From DATKCN01 sp035513175 (GTDB lineage Bacteria > Chloroflexota > Chloroflexia > Thermomicrobiales > CFX8): 11,357 bases of DNA. The translations under genes and the position numbers were made by a program. The notes under the pieces are model-generated. The model saw only the letters and a list, made by a program, of their open reading frames with translations, was not told the origin of the DNA and made no database searches. Within the stretch, counting starts at the first letter, position 1. Every line of letters starts with the position of its first letter. Of this stretch, positions 1-7,203 are shown piece by piece. The stretch covers positions 1 to 11,357 of the forward strand of contig DATKCN010000344.1 in the NCBI GenBank assembly GCA_035513175.1, written 5' to 3'.

Positions 1-260
1 TCGTAGACTCTCGGCTCCTGCGCCGTCGAGCGCCGCACCATCAGCTTTGGCCACGTGTAATCCGGGAACGACTCCGGGTCCATGATACCCAGCGGGTTCG
101 CGCTGCGCATTTCCGGCGGGGCATTGTCGGCGCGATAATCCGGCCCGCTCTCCAGCAGCAGCACCGTCGCGCTCGGGTCCTCGGTCAGCCGCGACGCCAG
201 CACCGCGCCGGACGAGCCCGCGCCGACGATCACGTAGTCGAACGTATGTCCAGCAGCCAT
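1..260 (-). CDS. GMC-family FAD-dependent oxidoreductase, N-terminal part (cut by window edge)
   Basis: The first 86 residues of a glucose-methanol-choline (GMC) oxidoreductase are visible. The protein opens with a short leader and then the FAD-binding beta-alpha-beta segment VIVGAGSSGAVLASRL. The glycine motif is G13-x-G15-x-x-G18, and the acidic residue at the end of the second strand (E37 in LLLESG) would contact the ADP ribose. Members of this family oxidise alcohols (choline, glucose, polyethylene glycol, other primary or secondary alcohols) with FAD. The substrate cannot be read from this part because the catalytic His/Asn region lies outside the window. The ATG at 258-260 is preceded on the minus strand by GAGGGAGC, a reasonable Shine-Dalgarno at about 5 nt. 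No signal peptide is visible, so a cytoplasmic enzyme is likely. It is divergent from the HD-GYP gene. The family call is firm; the substrate is unknown. Confidence 0.9.
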   Translation of the reverse strand, partial: MAAGHTFDYVIVGAGSSGAVLASRLTEDPSATVLLLESGPDYRADNAPPEMRSANPLGIMDPESFPDYTWPKLMVRRSTAQEPRVY

Positions 261-536
261 GTTCGCTCCCTCAACTCGCGCCAGCATGCATCGCCCATAT
301 CATCGCCGATGCGGGCCTCGCTCGCGACCCGCCCGCACGCGGCCATCTGGGCTGCGATACATGGGCGCGTGGGGGCAGGAGCCGTGTCGCGAGTGTCGTC
401 GGCCGACAAACGCCGCGTGAGCCCTCGTTCCTCCCGCCGGAACCCGTCGCGCGCCCCGATCGGGAACCGGTCCGTGCCCGGTCGTCCCGCGTGGCCCGCT
501 GCCCACACGCCTTGGCTGGGATTTTTCAGTACCAAA

Positions 537-552
537 GGAGCGTGTCTGCTCC
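537..552. promoter_or_regulatory. Short inverted repeat upstream of the HD-GYP gene
   Basis: GGAGC and GCTCC are perfect 5-bp arms separated by GTGTCT. The element ends 14 nt before the proposed -10 hexamer, so it would lie in the -35 area, where a regulator could act. It matches no operator I know. Arms this short can occur by chance in GC-rich DNA. Confidence 0.2.
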
Positions 553-565
553 CGGGCGACAGGTC

Positions 566-571
566 TACACT
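566..571 (+). promoter_or_regulatory. Candidate -10 element of the HD-GYP gene
   Basis: TACACT in the context AGGTC-TACACT matches four of six positions of TATAAT. It lies 47 nt before the preferred ATG at 619. No good -35 hexamer is present at the usual distance. Support comes mainly from the similar GG/GGT-preceded elements upstream of other genes in this window. Confidence 0.3.
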
Positions 572-618
572 CGAATCAGATCAACGGCACGTCGCAACGA
601 GCTATGTTGGAAGCAAGC

Positions 619-2238
619 ATGTTAAAGATCCGTCGGTGGGCGCCATGGGGCATCCTCGCCGTGCTGCCGATGTCTATCTTTCTACTGCTCGACCAGCAGG
701 TGGCGCGTGACCCCGTCTGGCAGATCCCCAACGGTCACTTTCTCATCGTCACCCTGACCGCGCTGTTGACGTTCTTCGTCGCCGGTCTCATGGTCATCGC
801 GGCCTCTCAGCTCCGAGACGCCCGCGTCGTGTTCCTCTCCCTGTCGTTCCTTGCGATCGCGGGCATCTTCGCCGTCCACGGCATGACGACGCCGGGCGCG
901 CTGGTGCAGGGCATGAATCCCTGGGTCGGCTTTTCAGCGCGGCTGAGCCTGTTCGCCGGCGCCTTCTTCTTCATGCTCAGCACTCTCGCAGGGCGACCCA
1001 GGTTCAACGCGGCCGTCGTCCGCCGGCAATGGCTGATCACGACCGGCTTTCTGCTCCTGCTCGCGCTCTACGCGACAGTCGCAATCACGGACGCGGCCCG
1101 CGACAGGGCTCCCGCCGCGGGAGCCAACGCTGCCACCACGGTCGTCCAGAGTCAACCGTCGGGCGGGTATGGAAGCTACGGCCAGCATGCCGATCACACG
1201 GCGACGGCAGCCGCTGGCCCTGACCTGGGCAACTTCGCGATTCTGGCGTCCGATCCCGTCAGCGCGCTGGTCACTGTCGCGACGCTGTCGATGCTGGCGC
1301 TCGTGATAGTGCATTACCGCCGCTTGTACCGCCTCGCGCGCGTCCCGCTCATCGCGGGCTTCCTCGTCAGCGCCAGTCTGCTTTTCCAGTCGCAGGTCAT
1401 CATGTTTCTGGGTGAGACCTGGCACGCGAGCTGGTGGATCTATCACGTCTTGATGCTGGGTGCGTTCGCGGCCGCCGTGATCGGGCTGGTCGTCGAATAC
1501 CGCGTCAAGGGCAACATCGGAGTCGTCGTGGCTGGGTTGCTGGTACGCGACACGCTCACGCAGCTGCAACGCGGTTACACCGACGTGATCGTGGCGCTGG
1601 TCGCCGCGGTCGAGGCCAAGGACCAGTACACGCGCGGTCACACCCAGCGGGTGACCAGGCTCGCGGTTCAGATCGGGGAGGACTTGCGGCTGCCGGTGGG
1701 GCAGCTACGCACGCTGGCTCAGGCTGCGATCCTGCACGACATCGGCAAGATCGGCGTGCCAGACTCCATCCTCAGCAAGCCCGGCCCGCTCACCGCCGAG
1801 GAGTTCGCCGTCGTCAAGGAGCACCCGGATCGCGGCTATCAGATCGTCAAGGACATTCGCTCGTTACAAGGCGAGCTGAGCGGCATCCGGCGCCATCACG
1901 AGAAGCTCGACGGCAGCGGATACCCGGACGGTGTGAGCGGCGACGACATTCCGCTGATCGCCAGAATCATCACTGTCGCGGACATGTTCGACGCACTCAC
2001 TTCCGAGCGCTCCTACCGTCCAGCCTGGACCCAACAACAGGCCTTCGACCTCATTGACGGCGAGGCCGGCACGAAGCTGGACGTGGATTGCGTCGCCGCC
2101 TTACATCGCGTCGTGGCCAACGCCGCGCACGCGGTCCACGTGCCCTTCGCTGAGACGAGGCGTGGCATGTCTGTCGCCAACGCCGTTCAGCTCGAACATG
2201 GGCGCTCCCAGCCTGTCCCGTCGCCGCGCCACCCATAA
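619..2238 (+). CDS. Membrane-anchored HD-GYP domain protein, predicted cyclic-di-GMP phosphodiesterase
   Basis: About 539 aa. The N-terminal half has eight hydrophobic segments (about residues 14-29, 46-67, 75-92, 108-128, 142-161, 213-235, 247-267 and 276-297, numbered from an alternative ATG at 604). The charge pattern puts both ends in the cytoplasm. A roughly 50-residue outside loop (162-212) is rich in Gly, Ala and His. After a linker helix comes a complete HD-GYP domain: the first His ligand in TRGHTQRV (H346), the HD pair with Lys in HDIGKIGVPD (378-387), and the signature HHEKLDGSGYPDG (431-443). It then ends with the usual ADMFDALTSERSYRP segment. All metal-binding and GYP residues are intact, so it should hydrolyse cyclic-di-GMP, as known for the family. 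The membrane part is presumably the sensor, and its ligand is unknown. I prefer ATG 619 because GGAAG (609-613) sits 5 nt upstream; ATG 604 has no usable ribosome site. No GGDEF cyclase is nearby. Confidence 0.9.
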   Translation: MLKIRRWAPWGILAVLPMSIFLLLDQQVARDPVWQIPNGHFLIVTLTALLTFFVAGLMVIAASQLRDARVVFLSLSFLAIAGIFAVHGMTTPGALVQGMNPWVGFSARLSLFAGAFFFMLSTLAGRPRFNAAVVRRQWLITTGFLLLLALYATVAITDAARDRAPAAGANAATTVVQSQPSGGYGSYGQHADHTATAAAGPDLGNFAILASDPVSALVTVATLSMLALVIVHYRRLYRLARVPLIAGFLVSASLLFQSQVIMFLGETWHASWWIYHVLMLGAFAAAVIGLVVEYRVKGNIGVVVAGLLVRDTLTQLQRGYTDVIVALVAAVEAKDQYTRGHTQRVTRLAVQIGEDLRLPVGQLRTLAQAAILHDIGKIGVPDSILSKPGPLTAEEFAVVKEHPDRGYQIVKDIRSLQGELSGIRRHHEKLDGSGYPDGVSGDDIPLIARIITVADMFDALTSERSYRPAWTQQQAFDLIDGEAGTKLDVDCVAALHRVVANAAHAVHVPFAETRRGMSVANAVQLEHGRSQPVPSPRHP

Positions 2239-2322
2239 CGCGCCAGCGCTCCGTTGCGTTCCGCCCATCCGCATCCAATTCGTGCTCCCCGTCGCGCTCG
2301 CATGCTGCCGGCGCCCGGACGG

Positions 2323-2328
2323 TATCCT
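2323..2328 (+). promoter_or_regulatory. Candidate -10 element of the translin-family gene
   Basis: TATCCT preceded by GG (context CGGTATCCTC) lies 51 nt before the GTG start. The -35 position has no recognisable hexamer. The element resembles GGTATGCT upstream of the secreted-protein gene and GGTAAAAT upstream of the DUF1385 gene. Confidence 0.3.
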
Positions 2329-2368
2329 CTTGCCTGACCCATCTGATGACGGCGTGGGCTCAGACGGC

Positions 2369-2377
2369 AAGGAGGGG
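2369..2377 (+). promoter_or_regulatory. Strong ribosome binding site fixing the GTG start of the translin-family gene
   Basis: AAGGAGGGG is a near-perfect Shine-Dalgarno. It ends 2 nt before the GTG codon at 2380; the AAGGAGG core leaves 4 nt. This makes GTG 2380 the clear start, with no in-frame ATG needed. Confidence 0.75.
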
Positions 2378-2379
2378 AC

Positions 2380-3042
2380 GTGGCTGACAAGCTCGACGGC
2401 GACCGCTTGGCGTCCATCGGGGAGACGGTTCTAGCGCGCATGGACGCGACCAACTCTGCCCGGGAACGGGCTCTGTCCGAGACGCGCCAGATCGTGCGCA
2501 TGAGCGCCAACGCCATCCGCGCCGTGCACCGCGACGACTACGACGAAGCCAACCGGCTGCTGAAAGACGCGCGCTCCATGCAGGACGCGCTCGTCGCCGA
2601 GTTGCGAGCCCACCCCGCCATCTACTGGTCCGGTTACGTGCAGGACGCGCAGAAGGAGTTCGCGGAAGCCAACATCGTGCTGGGGATCATCTCCGGCCGC
2701 GGCCTGCCTTCTCCCGAGGATCTGGCGGTCGAGGATGCCGGCTATCTCAACGGCCTCGGCGAAGCCGCCGGCGAGTTGCGCCGCTATGTGCTCGATGGTC
2801 TGCGTCGCTGGCAGCCGCAACGCGCGGAGGCGTTGCTCGGCGCGATGGACGACATATACGGTCTGCTCATAACTGTAGACTATCCCGACGCCGTCACCGG
2901 CGGACTGCGCCGCACAACTGACATGGTGCGTGGCGTGCTGGAGCGCACGCGCGGGGACCTGACCCTCGCGCTCCAGCAGCGGGTGCTGCTGGAGGCGCTG
3001 GAGCGGGCGGAAGCGAAACTGGCGCGCGCCTCCGATCGTTAA
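2380..3042 (+). CDS. Translin-family protein (bacterial/archaeal type), predicted RNA-binding protein or RNase
   Basis: 220 aa, all-helical and without signal peptide or membrane segment. The order of conserved blocks fits the translin/TRAX family. HRDDYDEANRLLKDAR (50-65) is followed by QKEFAEA (91-97), equivalent to the EYVEA block of TRAX. Then come GYLNGLGEAAGELRRYVLD (121-139), the counterpart of DYLxGVxxLTGELMR, and DYPDAVTGGLRRTTDMVRG (167-185), ending LERTRGDL. Eukaryotic translin and TRAX form an octameric barrel (C3PO) that binds nucleic acid; TRAX supplies acidic RNase residues, and archaeal homologues have RNase activity. E93 and E96 are the obvious candidates for the catalytic pair here. 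Bacterial relatives have often been mislabelled haloacid dehalogenase; no DxDx(T/V) phosphatase motif is present. It stands 141 nt after the HD-GYP gene with its own likely promoter. Family assignment is good; activity is inferred. Confidence 0.8.
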   Translation: MADKLDGDRLASIGETVLARMDATNSARERALSETRQIVRMSANAIRAVHRDDYDEANRLLKDARSMQDALVAELRAHPAIYWSGYVQDAQKEFAEANIVLGIISGRGLPSPEDLAVEDAGYLNGLGEAAGELRRYVLDGLRRWQPQRAEALLGAMDDIYGLLITVDYPDAVTGGLRRTTDMVRGVLERTRGDLTLALQQRVLLEALERAEAKLARASDR

Positions 3043-3077
3043 TGAAGCAGCACTGGCAGCCTGCCGCGCGCGACCGG

Positions 3078-3083
3078 TATGCT
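3078..3083 (+). promoter_or_regulatory. Candidate -10 element of the secreted repeat-protein gene
   Basis: TATGCT preceded by GG (CCGGTATGCTTG). A weak -35 (CTGGCA, 3053-3058) lies 19 nt upstream, partly beyond the end of the translin gene. This would give a leader of more than 100 nt holding the two TGCCGGCGCC copies. Weak evidence. Confidence 0.25.
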
Positions 3084-3097
3084 TGCGCTCCTGATCG

Positions 3098-3136
3098 TGC
3101 CGGCGCCGTCTCTACTCGTGCATTTCTGCCGGCGCC
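3098..3136. repeat. Two copies of TGCCGGCGCC in the leader of the secreted-protein gene
   Basis: The 10-mer TGCCGGCGCC occurs at 3098-3107 and again at 3127-3136, 29 nt apart start to start. Each copy contains the palindromes GCCGGC and GGCGCC, so the two can also pair with each other as a hairpin with a roughly 20-nt loop. The spacer is notably less GC-rich. It could be a paired operator, an mRNA stem, or chance in GC-rich DNA. Confidence 0.3.
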
Positions 3137-3201
3137 ACGCGATGTCGCTTCTGTGGCGGCGCTGCCGCCCATAGTTACACGCCGGACGGAGCTTACAGCT
3201 C

Positions 3202-4749
3202 ATGGCAATTCTGTCGAGCCGGCGCTGTGAGGCGCGTGTCGCGCTCGTCGCGCTGCTCGCGTTGCTGCTTGGACCACTCCTGGTGGCACAGCCGGACGCG
3301 CGCGCGGCGAACGGCGTGCACACGGTTTTTTTTCCATGGGTGTCGCACAGCGAAATGATCGGCGGTCAGGGACCGTGGACGGGTGAGTTCTCCGTGCAAA
3401 ACCTGGGCGACCAGCCCTGCGCGGTGCCCGTCTACGTCGCGACCAGCGACGGCTGGGTTCAGAGAGCCCAGCTATCGGTGGCTCCGCGCTCGACCCGCCA
3501 CCACTCATCCTTCCTGCTCGGCATCTCCCAGCCCGGCGCGCCGGTGCAGTTTCGCGCGTTCTGCGAGATCTCCGTTGCGCTCAAGCAGACCACCCCACGC
3601 GTCGCGACGCCCCCCTGGTCGGACGGCGCGCACGTCGTCACCGGCTACTCCGGGCTCAACGACGCAGACATCACCGCCTCGCGCGCGACGCCCACCACCC
3701 TCTGGTATCTGCCGATCGTGCAGACCAATTCCGACTGGAACACCCTCATCCGCGTCGCGAACTTCTCGGAAGCGAGCGCGATCGTCGCCACCGTCGAGCT
3801 GTACCCGGCCGGCAACGGGGATGGGGCCGCCGGGGCGGATGTCATCCGCTCGCGGCAGCTGCTCGTGGCCGAGAGCTGGACGATCGACGCGTTGCAGGAA
3901 GTCGGCTCCGACTGGGTCGGCTTCGCGCGCATCACCGTGACCGGCGAGGCGGGCGTGATCGCGCAGCGGGTCAAGCCCAGCGCGTCACTGGCTATAACCA
4001 ACGTCGCCATCGCCGCCGACAGCCAGACGCCGTCAGGCACGTTCCGCACGCTGGCGCCTCTGCTGTTCAACGCCTACAACGGCTGGAACACAGGCATCTC
4101 GCTCGCGAACACGACCGACGAGCTGGCCTTCGTCACCATCCGCTACTACGAGGTGGACGGGGAGCAGGTCGGCGAGGAGCAGATGGTCATCCCCGGACGC
4201 AGCATGAGCTTCGTCTACACCCCGGGCAACGTGCCGATCGACGGCTTCGTCGGCAGCGCCATGATCGTCAGCTCCGTGCCGCTGGCCACCGCCGTCGATG
4301 AGGTCAAGTACGAGACGGTCGAGGCGCTGTCGTACATGGGCAGCTCCGTGCCGCAGGTCGACGCCGCCATACCTGTAGTATTCCGCGAAAACCCCGGCGC
4401 CGGGCGGCACGACAACTCCGGCATCAGCATCGCCAGCTTCAAGGAGGACGGCCCGCAGACGGTCACAGTCACGCTGCTGTCGACCTCCGGGCAACAGGTC
4501 GGAGATTCGCCGCACGAGGTCGTCGTCCCGCCCTCCGGCAACACCGTCCTGTACCTGCCGTTCATGGAGGACGTGCCGCCCGGCACGATCGCCTCGGTGC
4601 GGCTCACCTCCGAGGACCCCGCCGGATTTGTCGCCATCACGAACGACATCAACTACGCCTCCTTTGGCGACGGATCGGTGGCTTTTGTCGCCAGCAACTC
4701 TGACGGGTACTATCACGTGCCCCCACCGCCCGCTCCACCCACGCCGTGA
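3202..4749 (+). CDS. Secreted protein of four tandem beta-type repeats, function unknown
   Basis: 515 aa with a classical signal peptide: basic start, hydrophobic core at about residues 13-29, and a likely cut after ARA (33-35). The mature part consists of four diverged domains of roughly 95-120 aa, at about 43-155, 169-265, 286-378 and 390-488. Each begins with a hydrophobic entry strand (FFPWV, YLPIV, PLLFN, IPVVF). Next comes a Trp/Asn-rich turn and strand (WTGEFSVQN, WNTLIRVANFS, WNTGISLANTT, NSGISIASF). Each closes with a strand after Gly (GFARITV, GFVGSAMIVS, GTIASVRLTS). Only domain 1 has two cysteines (C73, C121), a possible disulfide. The tail is proline-rich (VPPPPAPPTP), with no sorting motif, lipobox or terminal TM segment, so the protein is released or held by partners. 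Similar repeats occur in Chloroflexota surface proteins, from memory; I know no named function. GGAG (3188-3191) supports the ATG. The stop overlaps the next gene's start. Confidence 0.8.
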   Translation: MAILSSRRCEARVALVALLALLLGPLLVAQPDARAANGVHTVFFPWVSHSEMIGGQGPWTGEFSVQNLGDQPCAVPVYVATSDGWVQRAQLSVAPRSTRHHSSFLLGISQPGAPVQFRAFCEISVALKQTTPRVATPPWSDGAHVVTGYSGLNDADITASRATPTTLWYLPIVQTNSDWNTLIRVANFSEASAIVATVELYPAGNGDGAAGADVIRSRQLLVAESWTIDALQEVGSDWVGFARITVTGEAGVIAQRVKPSASLAITNVAIAADSQTPSGTFRTLAPLLFNAYNGWNTGISLANTTDELAFVTIRYYEVDGEQVGEEQMVIPGRSMSFVYTPGNVPIDGFVGSAMIVSSVPLATAVDEVKYETVEALSYMGSSVPQVDAAIPVVFRENPGAGRHDNSGISIASFKEDGPQTVTVTLLSTSGQQVGDSPHEVVVPPSGNTVLYLPFMEDVPPGTIASVRLTSEDPAGFVAITNDINYASFGDGSVAFVASNSDGYYHVPPPPAPPTP

Positions 4750-6926
4750 CCGGGGAACCGCCTCCCGGCATCGACGCCATCCGGGGCGCGCTTCAATCTG
4801 GTAACGTCGATGAGGTCCTGCGCCTGATCGAACGCGACCTGTCCGGCGCCCTTTCCACCGGACAGCGGCATGCGCTGCTCCTGATGCGGGCCCGATTGCT
4901 CTCCGTGCTCGGCGAGCCGGACAGCGCGCGCCCCGACTTCGACTCCGCCCTCGACTATGCCGTGACTGACTTCGAACGTGGCGTCACGCTGCTGGCGCGC
5001 GGCGAGCTGTGCGAGAGCGCCGGCTGGATCGAGCAGGCGCGCGCTGATCTGACCGCCGCGCTCCCGCTGCTCGTCGGCCGCTCCGACAGCGCGACGGCCC
5101 GCCAGACGCTGGGTCGTGTCGAGCGCGATCACGGCGACCTCGGGTCCGGCATCGATCTGCTGCGCGCCGCGCGGGACGACCTGCTGGCCAGCGAGCCGGA
5201 CGCGGACCGGCTCGCCGAGGTGACGCTCGACCTCGCGATGGCGTTGCGGCTCGCTGGCGACACCGACGAGTCGATCGCGCTGCTGGAAGGTCTCATCGAG
5301 GACGTCGAGCCCCCATTCGCCGCTCGCATCCTGATCCAGATCGGCACGACGCGCGGTTTTGCAGGTCAACCGGAGCTGGCGCTCGACGCCTACGCCCGCG
5401 CCCTGCCGCTGCTGCCGGATTCCGCCGATCGCGCCGTCGTGCGCTACAACCGCGCCGTCGTGCTGCGCGATCAGGGCGCGCTCGTCGACGCGCGCGACGA
5501 AGTCGAGCGGGCGCTGATCGAGAACGCGGGCGAGAGCGCCCGCGTCGAATTCGACGCCCTGCTGCTGGCCGGTGTTGTCGCCCGCGAGCAGGACGACTTC
5601 CAGCGGGCGCTTGATTTCCTGCGCGAGGCGGCCGAGTTGCAGCCGGAGGGCGATCCCCATGGCCGCGCCCGGCTGGAGATCGCGACCACCATGGCTGCTA
5701 CCGGCCTCTTCGGTCCGGCCATCGACGAGTTCGGCATAGCCATCGCGCTGTGCGTTGATGACGCTGACCGCGCCCGCGCGCATCGCTTTCGCGCGATGGC
5801 CCGCCACGAGCTTGGCATGCTCGACGCCTCGCTCGATGACGTCGATGCTGCCATCGCGCTGACCGCCGACCCGGATGATCGAGCCCATGGGCTGTCGACC
5901 AGGGCCACGCTGCTCGCCACGCTTGATCGCCGTGAGGAAGCCCTTGAGTCCCTCGATAACGCCCTCGCGTCGGCGCTCGATGGCGCGCTGCACAGCCGGC
6001 TGCTCGTGCAGCGGGGCTCGCTGAGATCGCGGTTTGGCCGTCTCGACGAGGCGGTCTCGGACTTCACGCTTGTCGCGCGGCGCGCCGAGTCCGTCGCTGA
6101 CTGGGACATGCTCTCCCGGGTAATGGTTGACCTGGGGGCGATCCACGTCGCCCGCCAGGAAGACGGCGAGGCCATCTCCTGCTTCACCCTGGCCACGACC
6201 GTCGCTCTCGACCAGTCCGTCTCCTACCTCGCCCTGCTGAACCTCGGCAACCTGCGCGTCTCACGCCGGGAACCGGACGAGGCGCTGAACGCCTTCGAGC
6301 GGGCCGCGTCCGCTGCCGCTGACGATCGGGACGCCCGCGCCGCCGCCTTCCTGGCACGCGGCAACGCGTTCCTTCGCTGGGGCCGCTACGGCGAGGCGCA
6401 CATTGAGTTCAAGCGCATCCTGACCTTGCAGCCCTCTGACGCGATTCTCGAGCAGTCGGGGATCGCTCGTCGCGCCACCCGCCTTCACCTGCAGGATATC
6501 CAGACGATGCGGGACACGTACACCAGGATCGTCGAAGCCACGGACCAGGCCTCCTATCGTGCCAGTCCGATGCTCCAGCGCGGGATGCTGGCGCTCGCCG
6601 CTGGCGACGCTGAGGCGGCGTTGCTTGACGTGACGCGGGCGACCCGCCTGTTCCGCCTGCGACACGAGCAGGCGCAAGCCTTCGCCCACCTCGCGCTCGT
6701 GCATGCCTCCCTCGGCCGATGCGACGAGGCGATCGCGGCCCTTGCCACGGCCCGCGAGTACGATCCTGGCGACCGCTGGTTGCAACTGCTGGCCGGTAAG
6801 CCAGGCTGGTTCTGGTGCCACCAGCATTCTGACCTGCCCGCGGCGCTCCTGACGGGAGCAGATCTCGTCCCGGAAAGTGAGTTCAGGAACGACCTCGATG
6901 AGGAGTCCGACTGTGAAGACGAGTAA
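4746..6926 (+). CDS. Large TPR-repeat protein, translationally coupled to the secreted-protein gene
   Basis: 726 aa, made almost wholly of tetratricopeptide-like helical hairpins from residue 8 to about 675. Examples are ALRLAGDTDESIALLEGLIE (167-186), RSRFGRLDEAVSDFTLVARR (427-446), AFLRWGRYGEAHIEFKRIL (541-559) and ASLGRCDEAIAALATAREYD (654-673). I count around sixteen repeats by eye. The protein ends in a strongly acidic tail (DLDEESDCEDE). There is no signal peptide, membrane segment or catalytic domain, so it is a cytoplasmic scaffold for protein-protein contacts with unknown partners. Its GTG start overlaps the upstream stop as GTGA and has no ribosome binding site of its own, which points to translational re-initiation and fixed co-expression with the secreted protein. 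The first in-frame helices start right after the GTG, supporting this start. The repeat-protein call is firm; the biological role is not known. Confidence 0.85.
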   Translation: MTGEPPPGIDAIRGALQSGNVDEVLRLIERDLSGALSTGQRHALLLMRARLLSVLGEPDSARPDFDSALDYAVTDFERGVTLLARGELCESAGWIEQARADLTAALPLLVGRSDSATARQTLGRVERDHGDLGSGIDLLRAARDDLLASEPDADRLAEVTLDLAMALRLAGDTDESIALLEGLIEDVEPPFAARILIQIGTTRGFAGQPELALDAYARALPLLPDSADRAVVRYNRAVVLRDQGALVDARDEVERALIENAGESARVEFDALLLAGVVAREQDDFQRALDFLREAAELQPEGDPHGRARLEIATTMAATGLFGPAIDEFGIAIALCVDDADRARAHRFRAMARHELGMLDASLDDVDAAIALTADPDDRAHGLSTRATLLATLDRREEALESLDNALASALDGALHSRLLVQRGSLRSRFGRLDEAVSDFTLVARRAESVADWDMLSRVMVDLGAIHVARQEDGEAISCFTLATTVALDQSVSYLALLNLGNLRVSRREPDEALNAFERAASAAADDRDARAAAFLARGNAFLRWGRYGEAHIEFKRILTLQPSDAILEQSGIARRATRLHLQDIQTMRDTYTRIVEATDQASYRASPMLQRGMLALAAGDAEAALLDVTRATRLFRLRHEQAQAFAHLALVHASLGRCDEAIAALATAREYDPGDRWLQLLAGKPGWFWCHQHSDLPAALLTGADLVPESEFRNDLDEESDCEDE

Positions 6927-6949
6927 CACGAACCGTAGACAGGGAAGAC

Positions 6950-7166
6950 GTGGACATCGACACATGCCCGGAACTGGGCGAGCGCGGACGCCGCTCCGAC
7001 TCCGGCGACTTCATCGCGTGGGCCTACGAGGGGCTCGGCATGTTCTCCTTCGCCACTGAACCGGGGGGACCTCCGGACTCACGCGGGCGTCGAGCCCGAC
7101 AAGTCCGACCCGCCGCGTGTCGTGCGCGCTCCCTCCGTGGAGGACGACCTGAAGCAGCTGGCGTAG
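6950..7166 (+). pseudogene. Probable C-terminal remnant of an M14-type zinc carboxypeptidase, frameshifted
   Basis: From GTG 6950 (AGGGAAG at 6941-6947 as ribosome site) the frame reads through SGDFIAWAYEGLGMFSFATE at residues 18-37. This resembles the end of M14 zinc carboxypeptidases, where a D/S-W-x-Y segment leads into the strand holding the catalytic Glu (FTFEL in pancreatic carboxypeptidase A); E37 would be that residue. The frame then runs into Arg/Pro-rich nonsense after six G at 7063-7068. Dropping one G restores a sensible reading, DLRTHAGVEPDKSDPPRVV and then VEDDLKQLA with stop TAG 7164-7166: 71 codons plus stop. The bulk of a peptidase, including the HxxE zinc site, is absent upstream, where the TPR gene ends 23 nt before. 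It may be a decayed fragment, or a small gene with a sequencing slip or programmed frameshift. The peptidase link rests on motif memory. Confidence 0.5.
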
Positions 7167-7203
7167 CGTCGGACCGGACGTCACCTACCCGGGCCCCCGC
7201 TCC

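Larger units (their letters stand above)
261..618. other. Divergent intergenic spacer between the GMC oxidoreductase and HD-GYP genes
   Basis: I see no convincing gene here. Open frames exist on both strands, but their Arg/Ser/Pro-rich translations look like non-coding GC-rich DNA. The right part becomes more AT-rich (around 521-535) and contains a small inverted repeat, GGAGC-N6-GCTCC at 537-552. A -10-like element (TACACT, 566-571) lies upstream of the HD-GYP start. The promoter of the leftward oxidoreductase should also be here, but I could not place it with confidence. Confidence 0.6.

Noticed and set aside
541..620. Small gene starting at GTG 542 after AAAGGAG
   Set aside because: The Shine-Dalgarno is only 1 nt from the GTG, and the frame is about 27 codons without protein-like character.
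246..710. 154-codon plus-strand open frame across the divergent spacer into the HD-GYP gene
   Set aside because: Its Arg/Ser/Pro-rich translation has no domain character, it overlaps two well-supported genes, and it has no ribosome binding site.
2380..3042. Haloacid dehalogenase annotation for the 220-aa protein
   Set aside because: There is no DxDx(T/V) nucleophile motif or later phosphatase motifs, and the helical block order fits translin.
3042..3230. 62-codon frame starting in TAATG overlap with the translin gene
   Set aside because: Composition is non-coding in character, it overlaps the secreted protein's signal peptide in another frame, and it has no motif. The TAATG is likely accidental.
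4713..6146. 477-codon open frame antisense to the TPR gene
   Set aside because: The TPR repeats on the plus strand are clear; the antisense product is low in structure and a mirror effect of codon bias.
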